64,000 nt of DNA from Beijerinckia mobilis. Its GTDB lineage: Bacteria > Pseudomonadota > Alphaproteobacteria > Rhizobiales > Beijerinckiaceae. Location of the stretch: contig NZ_JQJH01000005.1 in assembly GCF_000745425.1 (NCBI RefSeq), forward strand, positions 1-64,000, read 5' to 3'. The notes below the pieces were generated by a model, which worked only from the letters and a program-made list of their open reading frames with translations, was not told where the DNA came from and made no database searches. Shown one piece after another: positions 38,154 to 46,297 of the stretch. The position numbers and the translations under genes are program-made. Every line of letters begins with the position of its first letter. The first letter of the stretch is position 1.

Positions 38154-38672
38154 CTATGTATGCGGAGCGGCTTCAAGTAGAACGCCTTTCGTCGTCACGA
38201 CAATCCAGCGACCCGCACGCTTCTCTGCAAGCAAAACCCGTCCTTGCCCGGGAACATCCATGCCCGCCTTTACAAAAATCTTATTGCCGCCATTGGTCAC
38301 AAAGGGCTGTCCGTTATTGGTTACTTGGACCTCATAGGGACGCTCAGGCGTATCGATCAAGGTAATATCGCCGTTAAGGCTTATCGGGCTGCCGTGGTTA
38401 CTTTGTTTGGACGTGCCAATAATCCCGGTTGTCTGGAAATCGATGGCTGACTGGTCCTTTAGGGATAATGGTTCGTTGACACCAAAATGGAAATAATGTG
38501 TGAATATCGAGGGGTGCTCAACGTCTCCGTTGATAGCTTGTTCGTTATCTTTGATTATCATAGTAGCGGCGAAAAGTAGCGAAAATGTTGCCGAAAATAT
38601 ACCCGCCGTCGCCAAGCCGAAATCGGAAAAAGAAAGAACGGAAGTTTTTTTCATCATCTTGAACCATTTCAT
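38154..38672 (-). CDS. hypothetical single-pass membrane protein next to flagellar genes
   Basis: A 172-residue protein (or 167 from an internal start at MKKTSVLS). It has one membrane segment (about 20-42, LATAGIFSATFSLLFAATMII) and an extracytoplasmic part rich in Thr, Asn and Gly. The C-terminal RPYEVQVTNNGQPFVTNGGNKIFVKAG and GQGRVLLAEKRAGRWIVVTT regions suggest a beta-sandwich. I do not recognise the family. It lies on the same strand as the FliL-like, FlgN-like and FlgJ-like genes, 400 bp downstream of them, and may belong to the flagellar regulon. The local sequence is AT-richer than average. Confidence 0.6.
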   Translation of the reverse strand: MKWFKMMKKTSVLSFSDFGLATAGIFSATFSLLFAATMIIKDNEQAINGDVEHPSIFTHYFHFGVNEPLSLKDQSAIDFQTTGIIGTSKQSNHGSPISLNGDITLIDTPERPYEVQVTNNGQPFVTNGGNKIFVKAGMDVPGQGRVLLAEKRAGRWIVVTTKGVLLEAAPHT

Positions 38673-39072
38673 TTATAATTGAAAATGAAAGAAATAGGAG
38701 TCGGGCATCTATTCCAAATGAATCTATTCGAGATAAGAACGATGATTCCTTATCGAAATGGATGAACTCTGTGAATAATCCCTTTAACGATTTGTCTAGA
38801 AAGACTGGGGCAGACGCCTACGCTATAGTCCATTGCTTCCGAGATCCGTGGTTAACAAAGCGACTATTATGGATGCTCCTTCCACCGAGATTGTCACAAG
38901 GTATGAAATAGGAGGGTTTTGATCTGTTCGTCCAGTTTGAAGCGATCACTAATTTTAACAGATCGAATTTTTTATGCTCTTGGTTCAATGATGCTTTGAA
39001 TCAGTGCGTATAATTATCGGTACCTATTTGTCGTTTTATGATATCTCCCTTGTGAGTCGATGGGCTAATTTA
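38673..39072. other. AT-rich intergenic region in the second flagellar block
   Basis: About 400 bp, visibly AT-rich, with no gene seen. It presumably carries the promoter of the gene at 38154-38672. Confidence 0.35.
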
Positions 39073-39522
39073 TTATTGTGGCACTTCCCTTTTTGGAATG
39101 TAGTTAAAATCTTTAATCAGAATGTCCTTGATATAGGGACCGCCCAGTCTCTGATTAACGCGTTCTTTGATTTTGTCTTTCAGTCCTGCGATTTGATATT
39201 TCTCAAGATGATTGGGTTCGATCTTTTGTGAAAACAGGGCGTGGAAGGCTTCATCCAGGATAAATATGTCCGGGGGCAGGCTCAGTTTCGTCGAATCGGA
39301 AACGTCAATATTGTAGATAAAATTCGTCACGAGATATCCCGCAACGTCACCATTTTGAAACAACGGAACATTGATGCTGTCGGTCGTCTTAGATTCGATA
39401 TGTATCTCCTCCTGGCTCGAACTAGGATGCACGACTCGATCGAGACTCAATGCGCTACCGATATAAAACGAAATTGATGTGACAATGCAGATCCAAGTGC
39501 AATAGAAAAAAATGTTTAGCAT
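39073..39522 (-). CDS. FliL-like membrane protein, tentative
   Basis: A 149-residue protein with an N-terminal membrane helix (about 3-25, NIFFYCTWICIVTSISFYIGS) and a periplasmic part. Its C-terminal layout, LDEAFHALFSQKI, then LKDKIKERVNQRLGG, then IKDILIKDFNYI, resembles the end of FliL. The match is by pattern only. It overlaps the upstream FlgN-like gene by seven bases, so it is co-expressed with flagellar genes. If correct, the window has two FliL-type proteins, the other at 21465-22007. Confidence 0.55.
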   Translation of the reverse strand: MLNIFFYCTWICIVTSISFYIGSALSLDRVVHPSSSQEEIHIESKTTDSINVPLFQNGDVAGYLVTNFIYNIDVSDSTKLSLPPDIFILDEAFHALFSQKIEPNHLEKYQIAGLKDKIKERVNQRLGGPYIKDILIKDFNYIPKREVPQ

Positions 39523-39941
39523 TTGACTTGCCTGTCGATAATGCTGATAGCCGAATATGTGCCATCCGATTCCGATTGTTGGACAGTTTCGATAATTGTC
39601 TCTGTGACCGCTTCTATTGCCTTGAGGTGATGTTGCAAGGCAATCAGGTTTCCATCAAGAAGCTCAGAAAGATGTGCGAAGCGTAGCTGTATTTCTTTCG
39701 TGGTCGTTAATTGCTGAAAGCCAGATATTGCCCGCCGCAGCTCAAGGAGACCCTGTGTCTTTCTTTGATTGAAATCCTGTAAATTGATCGCGCGATTTTC
39801 GCGAAGCAGCGTCGTTTCCTGCGTAACGACAGCCTCAAGTCTTGCAAGCGCGGTGAGAAGGGCATCGGACAATCGATTCCTGACTTCTTCGTCCAATTCC
39901 GGCGCTGTAAATTGGCAAATGCTGGTTCCATTCTCAACCAT
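39516..39941 (-). CDS. FlgN-like flagellar chaperone, tentative
   Basis: A 141-residue all-helical protein, probably a coiled coil (LTALARLEAVVTQETTLL, then NLQDFNQRKTQGLLELRRAI, then HLSELLDGNLIALQHHLKAIEAV). The pattern of a bulky helix, the RKTQGLLEL segment and a second long helix is that of FlgN, which escorts hook-associated proteins to the export gate. Size and context fit; no catalytic features. It is preceded by the FlgJ/CheL-type gene 183 bp upstream. Confidence 0.65.
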   Translation of the reverse strand: MVENGTSICQFTAPELDEEVRNRLSDALLTALARLEAVVTQETTLLRENRAINLQDFNQRKTQGLLELRRAISGFQQLTTTKEIQLRFAHLSELLDGNLIALQHHLKAIEAVTETIIETVQQSESDGTYSAISIIDRQVKC

Positions 39942-40124
39942 ATTGGATTGACATATCCTTCCCGGCTCAGTGATGGGATCATCGCGAACCTGTATTGAAT
40001 GTGTTTATGTCCGCTATTAGCCAGATGATCTCAATCGATGGGTTCTTCGGTAAGACCAGGATCCATCTATCTAGGCTTACGCTTTCCGAAGATACGGATG
40101 AATGAGTTTTGAGGCACTCGAAGC

Positions 40125-40658
40125 TCAGCTGGAAGAAAAGATTCTTGCGTAATTTAGTCGTGTTGCGGCAGTTCTGCTCAAGCCTAGGTCAATGCGTTTG
40201 GAAAGTTCTTTTGAAAGCTGGTCTGCAAGCATAGACTTCCACATATCACCGGCGCTTCCGTGTCCATAGATGTCGCTCATATCTTTCGGTAGCATAGATT
40301 CTATGAAATTACGCAGGAGTACCGCCTCAAGATCTTTAAAGACTTTTGTTTTTGTATCCCCCGTGTGGGCTTCAAATTTTGGTTGAGGTGAGAATAGCGG
40401 CAAAATCGAAGACGACCTTTTATCTCCGGCCGCGACATCTTCCATAAGAGTACTAAAGCTCGCCTTTTCGGTCGAGGGTATGGCGGAGGCGGATCTTAGC
40501 CTGTCGAAAAGAGGAGATGAGGAGGGTGCCCCCGCTGCATTGGCAACATCAAGGACGATGTCTGATGGCGGTTGAATCGACAAGGTAACCTCATTTGTAA
40601 AAGACAGGATCGTCCGCAGTCGAGGAAACACCCTCTCTCGAGAAAATGTTTCTGTCAT
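40125..40658 (-). CDS. rod-binding protein, FlgJ N-terminal/CheL family
   Basis: A 177-residue protein. The last 70 residues are the rod-binding domain: KDLEAVLLRNFIESMLPKD, then YGHGSAGDMWKSMLADQLSKEL and IDLGLS. This is the FlgJ N-terminal/CheL ('chemotactic signal-response') family of Rhizobiales, which lacks the muramidase domain. The first 100 residues are variable. It may help the rod cap or assembly. It is divergent from flhA; the start may be internal to the given one. Confidence 0.85.
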   Translation of the reverse strand: MTETFSRERVFPRLRTILSFTNEVTLSIQPPSDIVLDVANAAGAPSSSPLFDRLRSASAIPSTEKASFSTLMEDVAAGDKRSSSILPLFSPQPKFEAHTGDTKTKVFKDLEAVLLRNFIESMLPKDMSDIYGHGSAGDMWKSMLADQLSKELSKRIDLGLSRTAATRLNYARIFSSS

Positions 40659-40814
40659 AGACTGAGCTTCTTTGTCGGAAGATAAATGACGAGGCTTGTC
40701 CGCGGCTTACGCTTTGTGTCGTTAAGTGTTCGAAACTGGTCATCTTCGCGCAAGCCAAGCCTAATACGAATGAGCCTATGTTTGCGATTGAATGGTCGCG
40801 GTTGGGAAATCATT

Positions 40815-42905
40815 ATGGTCGATATAGCATTAAACACTTCGGCGGAGACGAATAACAAAAGTATCCGTGATATCGGATTTGCCGCCGGCATCATTGCTAT
40901 TCTTTCGATTTTCTTCTTGCCGATCCCGCCGGTTATCATCGACCTCGGCCTTGCATTTTCAATTGCTCTTTCTGTCCTCATTCTTATGGTTGCACTATGG
41001 ATCCAGAGACCGTTGGACTTTTCCGCATTTCCAACAGTGCTCCTCGTTGCTACGCTGCTCCGCCTCGCGCTCAATATTGCGACGACCAGGTTGATATTGT
41101 CTCATGGCTCGGAGGGAACGACTGCGGCCGGATATATAATTGGCGGGTTTTCAAAACTTGTCATGAGCGGTGATTTCGTCATCGGTCTCATTGTCTTTGC
41201 GATTCTCATGACGGTCAATTTCGTCGTGATTACGAAGGGTGCTACGCGTATCGCAGAGGTTGGAGCGCGTTTCACGCTCGATGCAATTCCAGGCAAACAG
41301 ATGGCCATTGATGCCGATCTTTCGGCCGGCCTGATCGATGAGAAGCAGGCTCAGCTCAGACGGCGGGAATTGGAGGAGGAGAGCTCTTTTTTCGGCTCTA
41401 TGGATGGTGCTTCGAAATTCGTCCGAGGCGACGCCATAGCAGGGCTTGTTATTCTGGCTGTGAATATTTTCGGTGGGATCGTGATTGGCGTCACCCGCCA
41501 CGATATGCCGTTAAGTCAGGCGGCAGACGTCTTTACCAAGCTTTCGGTAGGTGACGGTCTCGTCTCACAAATTCCGTCACTGATCGTTTCTCTTGCTGCG
41601 GCCTTGCTTGTTTCAAAAGGTGGAACCAGAGGCACGGCAGAGCAGACGGTTCTTGATCAGCTTGTCAAATATCCGCGCGCACTTTACGTCGCCGCTCTCT
41701 TGATGTTCCTGCTTGCGATCGTACCTGGTTTGCCAATGATGCCTTTTCTGCTCTTGGCGACGGTTTTTGTCATGACTGGCAATGTGATACCGAAGCGTAT
41801 TGCGGAAGCGGAACAAAGAGAAAAGGCAAGGAAAGCGATTGCGGAATCCCAGGCTCTGGCCGAAGCGAAGAATTCGGTGAAGGATTCTTTACGCGCGCCC
41901 GAAATCGAACTCTGTCTCGGCAAGCAATTGGCGACGAAATTATTGGAATCTCAGGACGAGCTTTCTCATCGTGTCACGAAAATGCGGCGCAAATTCGTCA
42001 AGCAATATGGTTTTATCATTCCGGAAATCAAATTGACGGATAGTTTGTCGATACCGGTGAAATCCTATCAGATCAAAATTCATGGAACGGTCGTAGCGAC
42101 TTACGAGATGCGGCTAGGTGACGTTCTCGTCGTGACGGGTGAAGGCCGGCGTCCCGATCTTCCCTTTGACGAAACTCGGGAACCCGCCTTTGGTATGAAG
42201 GCGTTATGGATATCTCAGACCTTTGTTAACGAATTGAAGAATGACAATTTCGTTCCGGTTGATATTTTGTCGATCCTATTGACGCATCTGAGTGAAGTCA
42301 TTCGCAGCAATCTTGCGCAGCTCTTATCCTATAAGGATATGCGTCTCCTTCTCGAACAACTCGGGCCTGATTATAAGCGTTTGATCGACGATATATGTCC
42401 AGCGCAGATCTCCTATTCGGGTCTGCAGGCAGTATTGAAGTTGTTACTTATGGAGCGGGTATCAATTCGTAACCTTGCCCTCATTTTGGAGGCTGTCGCA
42501 GAAATAGCACCTCATGTGCGGCGTTCCGAACAGATCGTTGAACATGTTCGCATGCGGATCGCGCAGCAGATTTGCGGCGATTTATCTGATAATGGCGCTC
42601 TCAAAATCGTGCGCCTTGGACAACGTTGGGACCTTGCTTTCCATCAGAGTCTCAAGCGGGATGCTAAAGGGGACATTGTAGAGTTCGACCTTGATCCGGC
42701 AATGGTGGAGCAATTCGGGAAAGAGGCAACGCAGGCAATACGGAGATATCTCGACAAGGGAGAGCAATTCGTTCTCGTTGCCGCGCCGGAATCCCGGCCT
42801 TATGTGCATCTCGTTACGGAGCGATTATTTGCTAATCTACCGGTCCTGTCGCATCTCGAATTGACCCGAGGTGTGGATATCAAAGTTCTAGGATCGATTT
42901 CATGA
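40815..42905 (+). CDS. flhA: flagellar export apparatus protein FlhA
   Basis: A 696-residue FlhA. The N-terminal half has eight membrane helices and the FHIPEP-type signature region [54 protein letters not shown] (key pieces: [33 protein letters not shown]). The cytosolic half ends near [15 protein letters not shown]. It is the largest gate subunit and docks export substrates. The ATG at 40815 matches the family; a 5' extension to 40686 is rejected. Its stop overlaps fliR (ATGA). Confidence 0.97.
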   Translation: MVDIALNTSAETNNKSIRDIGFAAGIIAILSIFFLPIPPVIIDLGLAFSIALSVLILMVALWIQRPLDFSAFPTVLLVATLLRLALNIATTRLILSHGSEGTTAAGYIIGGFSKLVMSGDFVIGLIVFAILMTVNFVVITKGATRIAEVGARFTLDAIPGKQMAIDADLSAGLIDEKQAQLRRRELEEESSFFGSMDGASKFVRGDAIAGLVILAVNIFGGIVIGVTRHDMPLSQAADVFTKLSVGDGLVSQIPSLIVSLAAALLVSKGGTRGTAEQTVLDQLVKYPRALYVAALLMFLLAIVPGLPMMPFLLLATVFVMTGNVIPKRIAEAEQREKARKAIAESQALAEAKNSVKDSLRAPEIELCLGKQLATKLLESQDELSHRVTKMRRKFVKQYGFIIPEIKLTDSLSIPVKSYQIKIHGTVVATYEMRLGDVLVVTGEGRRPDLPFDETREPAFGMKALWISQTFVNELKNDNFVPVDILSILLTHLSEVIRSNLAQLLSYKDMRLLLEQLGPDYKRLIDDICPAQISYSGLQAVLKLLLMERVSIRNLALILEAVAEIAPHVRRSEQIVEHVRMRIAQQICGDLSDNGALKIVRLGQRWDLAFHQSLKRDAKGDIVEFDLDPAMVEQFGKEATQAIRRYLDKGEQFVLVAAPESRPYVHLVTERLFANLPVLSHLELTRGVDIKVLGSIS

Positions 42906-43657
42906 TCTGGACGCCATCGCAGTCGGTGATGGCTGTGGCCATTCTATTTTGCCGTATAGGTTTTGCGGTCATGCTGATGCCGGGTTTTTCAAGCCCCCGA
43001 GTGCCTGTCAAAATTCGCCTCGCATTAGCCGTCGCGTTAACATTGATATTGTTTCCTTTTCTTTCTGAGTTGGTGCAACCTGCCCTTGGCGACGCAAAAC
43101 CCTTATCATTTGTCTACATAATGACTTCGGAATGTTTAACGGGCTTTTTTATTGGCTTTTCCATGCGCATTTTTTTTTTCGCGCTGGAAACTGCCGGCAA
43201 CGCCCTAGCGATGACGATCGGCCTGACAAGCATTCTAACTGCGGGCATCAATGAAGCGGAACCGTTGCCCGCTCTCAATACACTTGTCACGTTGTTGGCG
43301 ACGACCTTGTTGTTTATTACGAATCTTCATCTTGAGATTATTCAGGGGTTGATTGCCTCCTATAAAATGTTGCCCATTATGGACATATTCAATAGTCAAT
43401 TTAATCTTGTTTACGTCGGTGACAATTTGTCCAGAGCGTTTCTACTTTGCTTGCGACTTGCGGGGCCTTTCCTCGTTTTTTCAGTTATCGTCAATTTCAC
43501 GATTGGTCTGATCAATAAGATGGTCCCCCAAATCCCGATCTATTTTGTAGCCATGCCTTTCGTCTTGATGGGGGGGCTTTTTCTATTCTTTTCCACTGCG
43601 CCACAACTTCTTGAAGTCTTCATCACAGGTTTCAGGACTTGGTTGATCAAAGGGTGA
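42902..43657 (+). CDS. fliR: flagellar export gate protein FliR
   Basis: A 251-residue membrane protein of six helices with FliR features: [33 protein letters not shown] at the start (cited as [19 protein letters not shown]), [28 protein letters not shown] in the middle, and [33 protein letters not shown]. It completes the FliP-FliQ-FliR gate. It overlaps flhA by four bases. fliQ, which commonly lies nearby in relatives, is not present here. Confidence 0.96.
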   Translation: MIWTPSQSVMAVAILFCRIGFAVMLMPGFSSPRVPVKIRLALAVALTLILFPFLSELVQPALGDAKPLSFVYIMTSECLTGFFIGFSMRIFFFALETAGNALAMTIGLTSILTAGINEAEPLPALNTLVTLLATTLLFITNLHLEIIQGLIASYKMLPIMDIFNSQFNLVYVGDNLSRAFLLCLRLAGPFLVFSVIVNFTIGLINKMVPQIPIYFVAMPFVLMGGLFLFFSTAPQLLEVFITGFRTWLIKG

Positions 43658-44050
43658 ATGATGAGTGAGGGCTTGAAGAAGGCGCGGCGTATCGTTCGGG
43701 TTAGAAAAAACTTTGTCCGTTTGGCGGAATGGCGCAAAACCGAAATTGATCGGGCCTTGCAGGAAGTCACGAAACGGGATCGTGAAATGTTGCAATTAAC
43801 GGAGGAGGGGGGGCGATGCTCGCCAGCTTTCGCTCAGATGCTACTAAAAAGCGCACGGCATATTTCTGAACGAAAGGGCATTCTGGAACGTCTAGAAAAA
43901 GAGGAGGCAGCAAAGCTCCTCCTTGAGCGAGGTCGCTTACGGTCCAGTATAGAAAATTGTGAGGATGCCGAAAATCAGGAAGCTCGTCGTCTTGAACGAG
44001 CGCTTTTGGAGGAAGTGATTGAAGTCGCACAATCATGTCGCTTGGACTGA
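43658..44050 (+). CDS. FliJ-like coiled-coil protein
   Basis: A 130-residue, highly charged, almost wholly helical protein following fliR immediately (the stop TGA and the ATG are adjacent). Heptad-like segments such as FVRLAEWRKTEIDRALQEV and HISERKGILERLEKEEAAKLLLERGRL fit FliJ, the central stalk of the export ATPase. The position next to export genes agrees. Sequence alone does not prove it; FliH-like or other coiled-coil roles are possible. Confidence 0.65.
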   Translation: MMSEGLKKARRIVRVRKNFVRLAEWRKTEIDRALQEVTKRDREMLQLTEEGGRCSPAFAQMLLKSARHISERKGILERLEKEEAAKLLLERGRLRSSIENCEDAENQEARRLERALLEEVIEVAQSCRLD

Positions 44051-44731
44051 GCATCAGACGCCCAAAACTGGCAAGTATGGCCTTGCGTGATTTGCTCTCT
44101 TTAATGGTGCCGAGGGTGACATCGACAGGATCTCCTCGATAACAATGGTATTACCAACGAGATTTTGTATGAATTATTTGGGGTGGCTATTCATGAGGCT
44201 ACAAAATGCGGCCGCTGACTTATAGAATGATAATGGCTTTTAACATTTGCGAGTGTGCTAGACTCGTTCGGTCTATGGCTGCAGGCAATAGGAGGTTGGT
44301 GCGTTGATGCGCCTGATAAATACTTCACCTAGAGATAAGTCCTGTTTCTCGGGAAGCATTGGTCATCAATGTGGTAGGTATCTTCAATCCTAATGCCGGT
44401 CGGTCTGCGAAAGGAAGATTGTTGAGACGGGTCCTGATACCGTTCCAGTCTGGGGCCGAGATCAGGTTTGCTCGTGTATAGAGAATTTTCTTGATGCCAG
44501 GTAGGCACTGTAACGGCTGAGGGGAAACCAAATAAAGGATGGAGACCGTGCTTGCCATGTAATCGTGCTGGCAAGGTGTCGGTAATACTGTGTTCTGTTG
44601 ATCCCAACTTGTCGGGATCAACGGGAATCGGTGGGGATCCACAACCCGACAGCCGGGGCAATCTCAATGAGTCGTTCTCATTGAGATTAGTATAAGGGGA
44701 CGTGTTACTCCGTCCATTTTTCATATTTGTC
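44051..44731. other. intergenic region between fliJ-like gene and alcohol dehydrogenase genes
   Basis: No gene seen. The part 44150-44340 is AT-rich. The part next to the cytochrome gene contains repeat family B copy 3 (44597-44688), which can also act as a terminator for the flanking convergent genes. Confidence 0.45.
44597..44688 (-). repeat. dispersed intergenic repeat, family B, copy 3 (inverted)
   Basis: GTTGATCCC (44597-44605) pairs with GGGATCAAC (44614-44622). A spacer with CGACAGCCGGGGCA follows. AATCTCAATGAG (44660-44671) then pairs over 12 bp with CTCATTGAGATT (44677-44688). The order is that of the copies at 31633 and 31941 on the other strand. Confidence 0.68.
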
Positions 44732-46159
44732 TTATTGCGCTGTATCGGTACCCGTGTGTGTCTGTGGCGCAAAGGTCCAGCCTTTACCGTAGGGCTGCGG
44801 CATTATGAGACCCCAGCTTGCCGTGTCATGCGTGCCGGCCCCCCAACTCGTCGAGACCAAGGGAGTGCCGTCTCTACGCAGAGCTTCCACCTCTTTTGAG
44901 GAGACATTGGCTGGAGCCTTGTTCCCCCAGGAAGACCGAATGAAATTCACGACATCAGCCGTGTCCTGATCGTTCAAGTGGCCTTTATAACCGGGCATGG
45001 CTACGGCGGAGGGAGCCCAGTTGGTCGGCGGCAGCACCCCGCCATTGACAACGAGATTGACGAGGGAGGTTGGGTTTTCTGTCACGACGACGGGATTGCC
45101 AGCAAGTGGGGGGAACATACGGTTGACACCGCCACCATCATTGCCATGACAGATGGCGCATTGTTCCACATAGGCTTTGGCCCCTGTGAAGCCGTCATAC
45201 TGATGAGCCTCGAGAGCTTTGGTGACCGTGTCGTTATAGGCATAAGTCGCTTTCGCTTCCACGGGGGGCAATGCCTTCAGATATTTCGCGACCGCCCGGA
45301 GATCTTCCATCGTGAGATATTGCGTGCTCCAGGAAACCACATCTGCCATGCCGCCGAAAACCGCGGAATGATCGATGCGCCCTGACTTGAGGAAGGTTGC
45401 AACATCCTCCTCCGACCAGCGGCCGAGACCGACGATCGGATCGTTGCGCAAGCTTGGTGCGACCCAATTATCGATCGGTGCCCCTCCGGAAAGAAAGGCT
45501 GGCCCGCCTGATGCGTCCAGCGCCTGCTCCTGCAAGGCGAAGCCGCGGGGTGTATGGCAGGCGCCGCAATGGCCTGGGCCGGTGACGATATATTCACCGC
45601 GGGCGATTTCGGGATCGGTTCCCGGCGCCGCTTTGAAAGGCGAGGCCGCCGGTGCGAAAAAGCTCTGCCAAAGCGATAAAGGCCAACGCATCGACAATGG
45701 CCAGGGGATTTCGGCTGGTTTGTTAGCGACGGGAAGCGGCTTTACACCTTTCATGAAATAGGCGTAAAGCGCCTTGATGTCGTCATCGCTCATGCGCGAG
45801 AAAGCCGGATAGGGCATGGCCGGATAGAGCGTCGTTCCATCCTTGCGTATACCCTCCCGTACCGCGCGAGCAAAGTCTTCCAACGTATAGGTCCCGATGC
45901 CATGGTCTTTGTCGGGGGTGATATTCGTCGAGAAGATCGAGCCGATCGGTGTCTTTATGTGTAGGCCTCCGGCGTAGGCCGGTCCGCCGATTGCCGTATG
46001 ACATGCGACGCAATCTCCGAGTCGTGCGACATAGGCCCCCTGTTCGACAAGCGCATCATCGTTTTCGGTGGCCCTTGAGGGCATCGCGCCCATGAACAGA
46101 GACATCCCGAGAGCAAAGCTACAGGCCGTCATAGCCGCGAAAGATTGTCTCATGTTCAT
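44732..46159 (-). CDS. triheme cytochrome c subunit of membrane-bound alcohol dehydrogenase
   Basis: A 475-residue secreted cytochrome with a signal peptide (about 1-31) and three CxxCH haem sites: CVACH (about 50), CGACH in GPGHCGACHTPRG (near 195) and CAICHG in VEQCAICHGNDGGG (near 335). This is the layout of AdhB-type subunits that pass electrons from quinoprotein dehydrogenases to ubiquinone. It follows the PQQ dehydrogenase gene by about 140 bp on the same strand. Two other start codons nearby (GTG 46162, ATG 46153) change the length by only one or two residues. Confidence 0.93.
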   Translation of the reverse strand: MNMRQSFAAMTACSFALGMSLFMGAMPSRATENDDALVEQGAYVARLGDCVACHTAIGGPAYAGGLHIKTPIGSIFSTNITPDKDHGIGTYTLEDFARAVREGIRKDGTTLYPAMPYPAFSRMSDDDIKALYAYFMKGVKPLPVANKPAEIPWPLSMRWPLSLWQSFFAPAASPFKAAPGTDPEIARGEYIVTGPGHCGACHTPRGFALQEQALDASGGPAFLSGGAPIDNWVAPSLRNDPIVGLGRWSEEDVATFLKSGRIDHSAVFGGMADVVSWSTQYLTMEDLRAVAKYLKALPPVEAKATYAYNDTVTKALEAHQYDGFTGAKAYVEQCAICHGNDGGGVNRMFPPLAGNPVVVTENPTSLVNLVVNGGVLPPTNWAPSAVAMPGYKGHLNDQDTADVVNFIRSSWGNKAPANVSSKEVEALRRDGTPLVSTSWGAGTHDTASWGLIMPQPYGKGWTFAPQTHTGTDTAQ

Positions 46160-46297
46160 CACAGCACCACTCTCATACCTACAGGCATTGTTTGAAACAT
46201 TGGATGGGCAAGACTTCGAATTTCGGTTCCAAAGCCAGGATTCCGGACATTCGACCGCCGGTATTCCTACAGGAAAACCGGTGTATGCAAGACGAAG

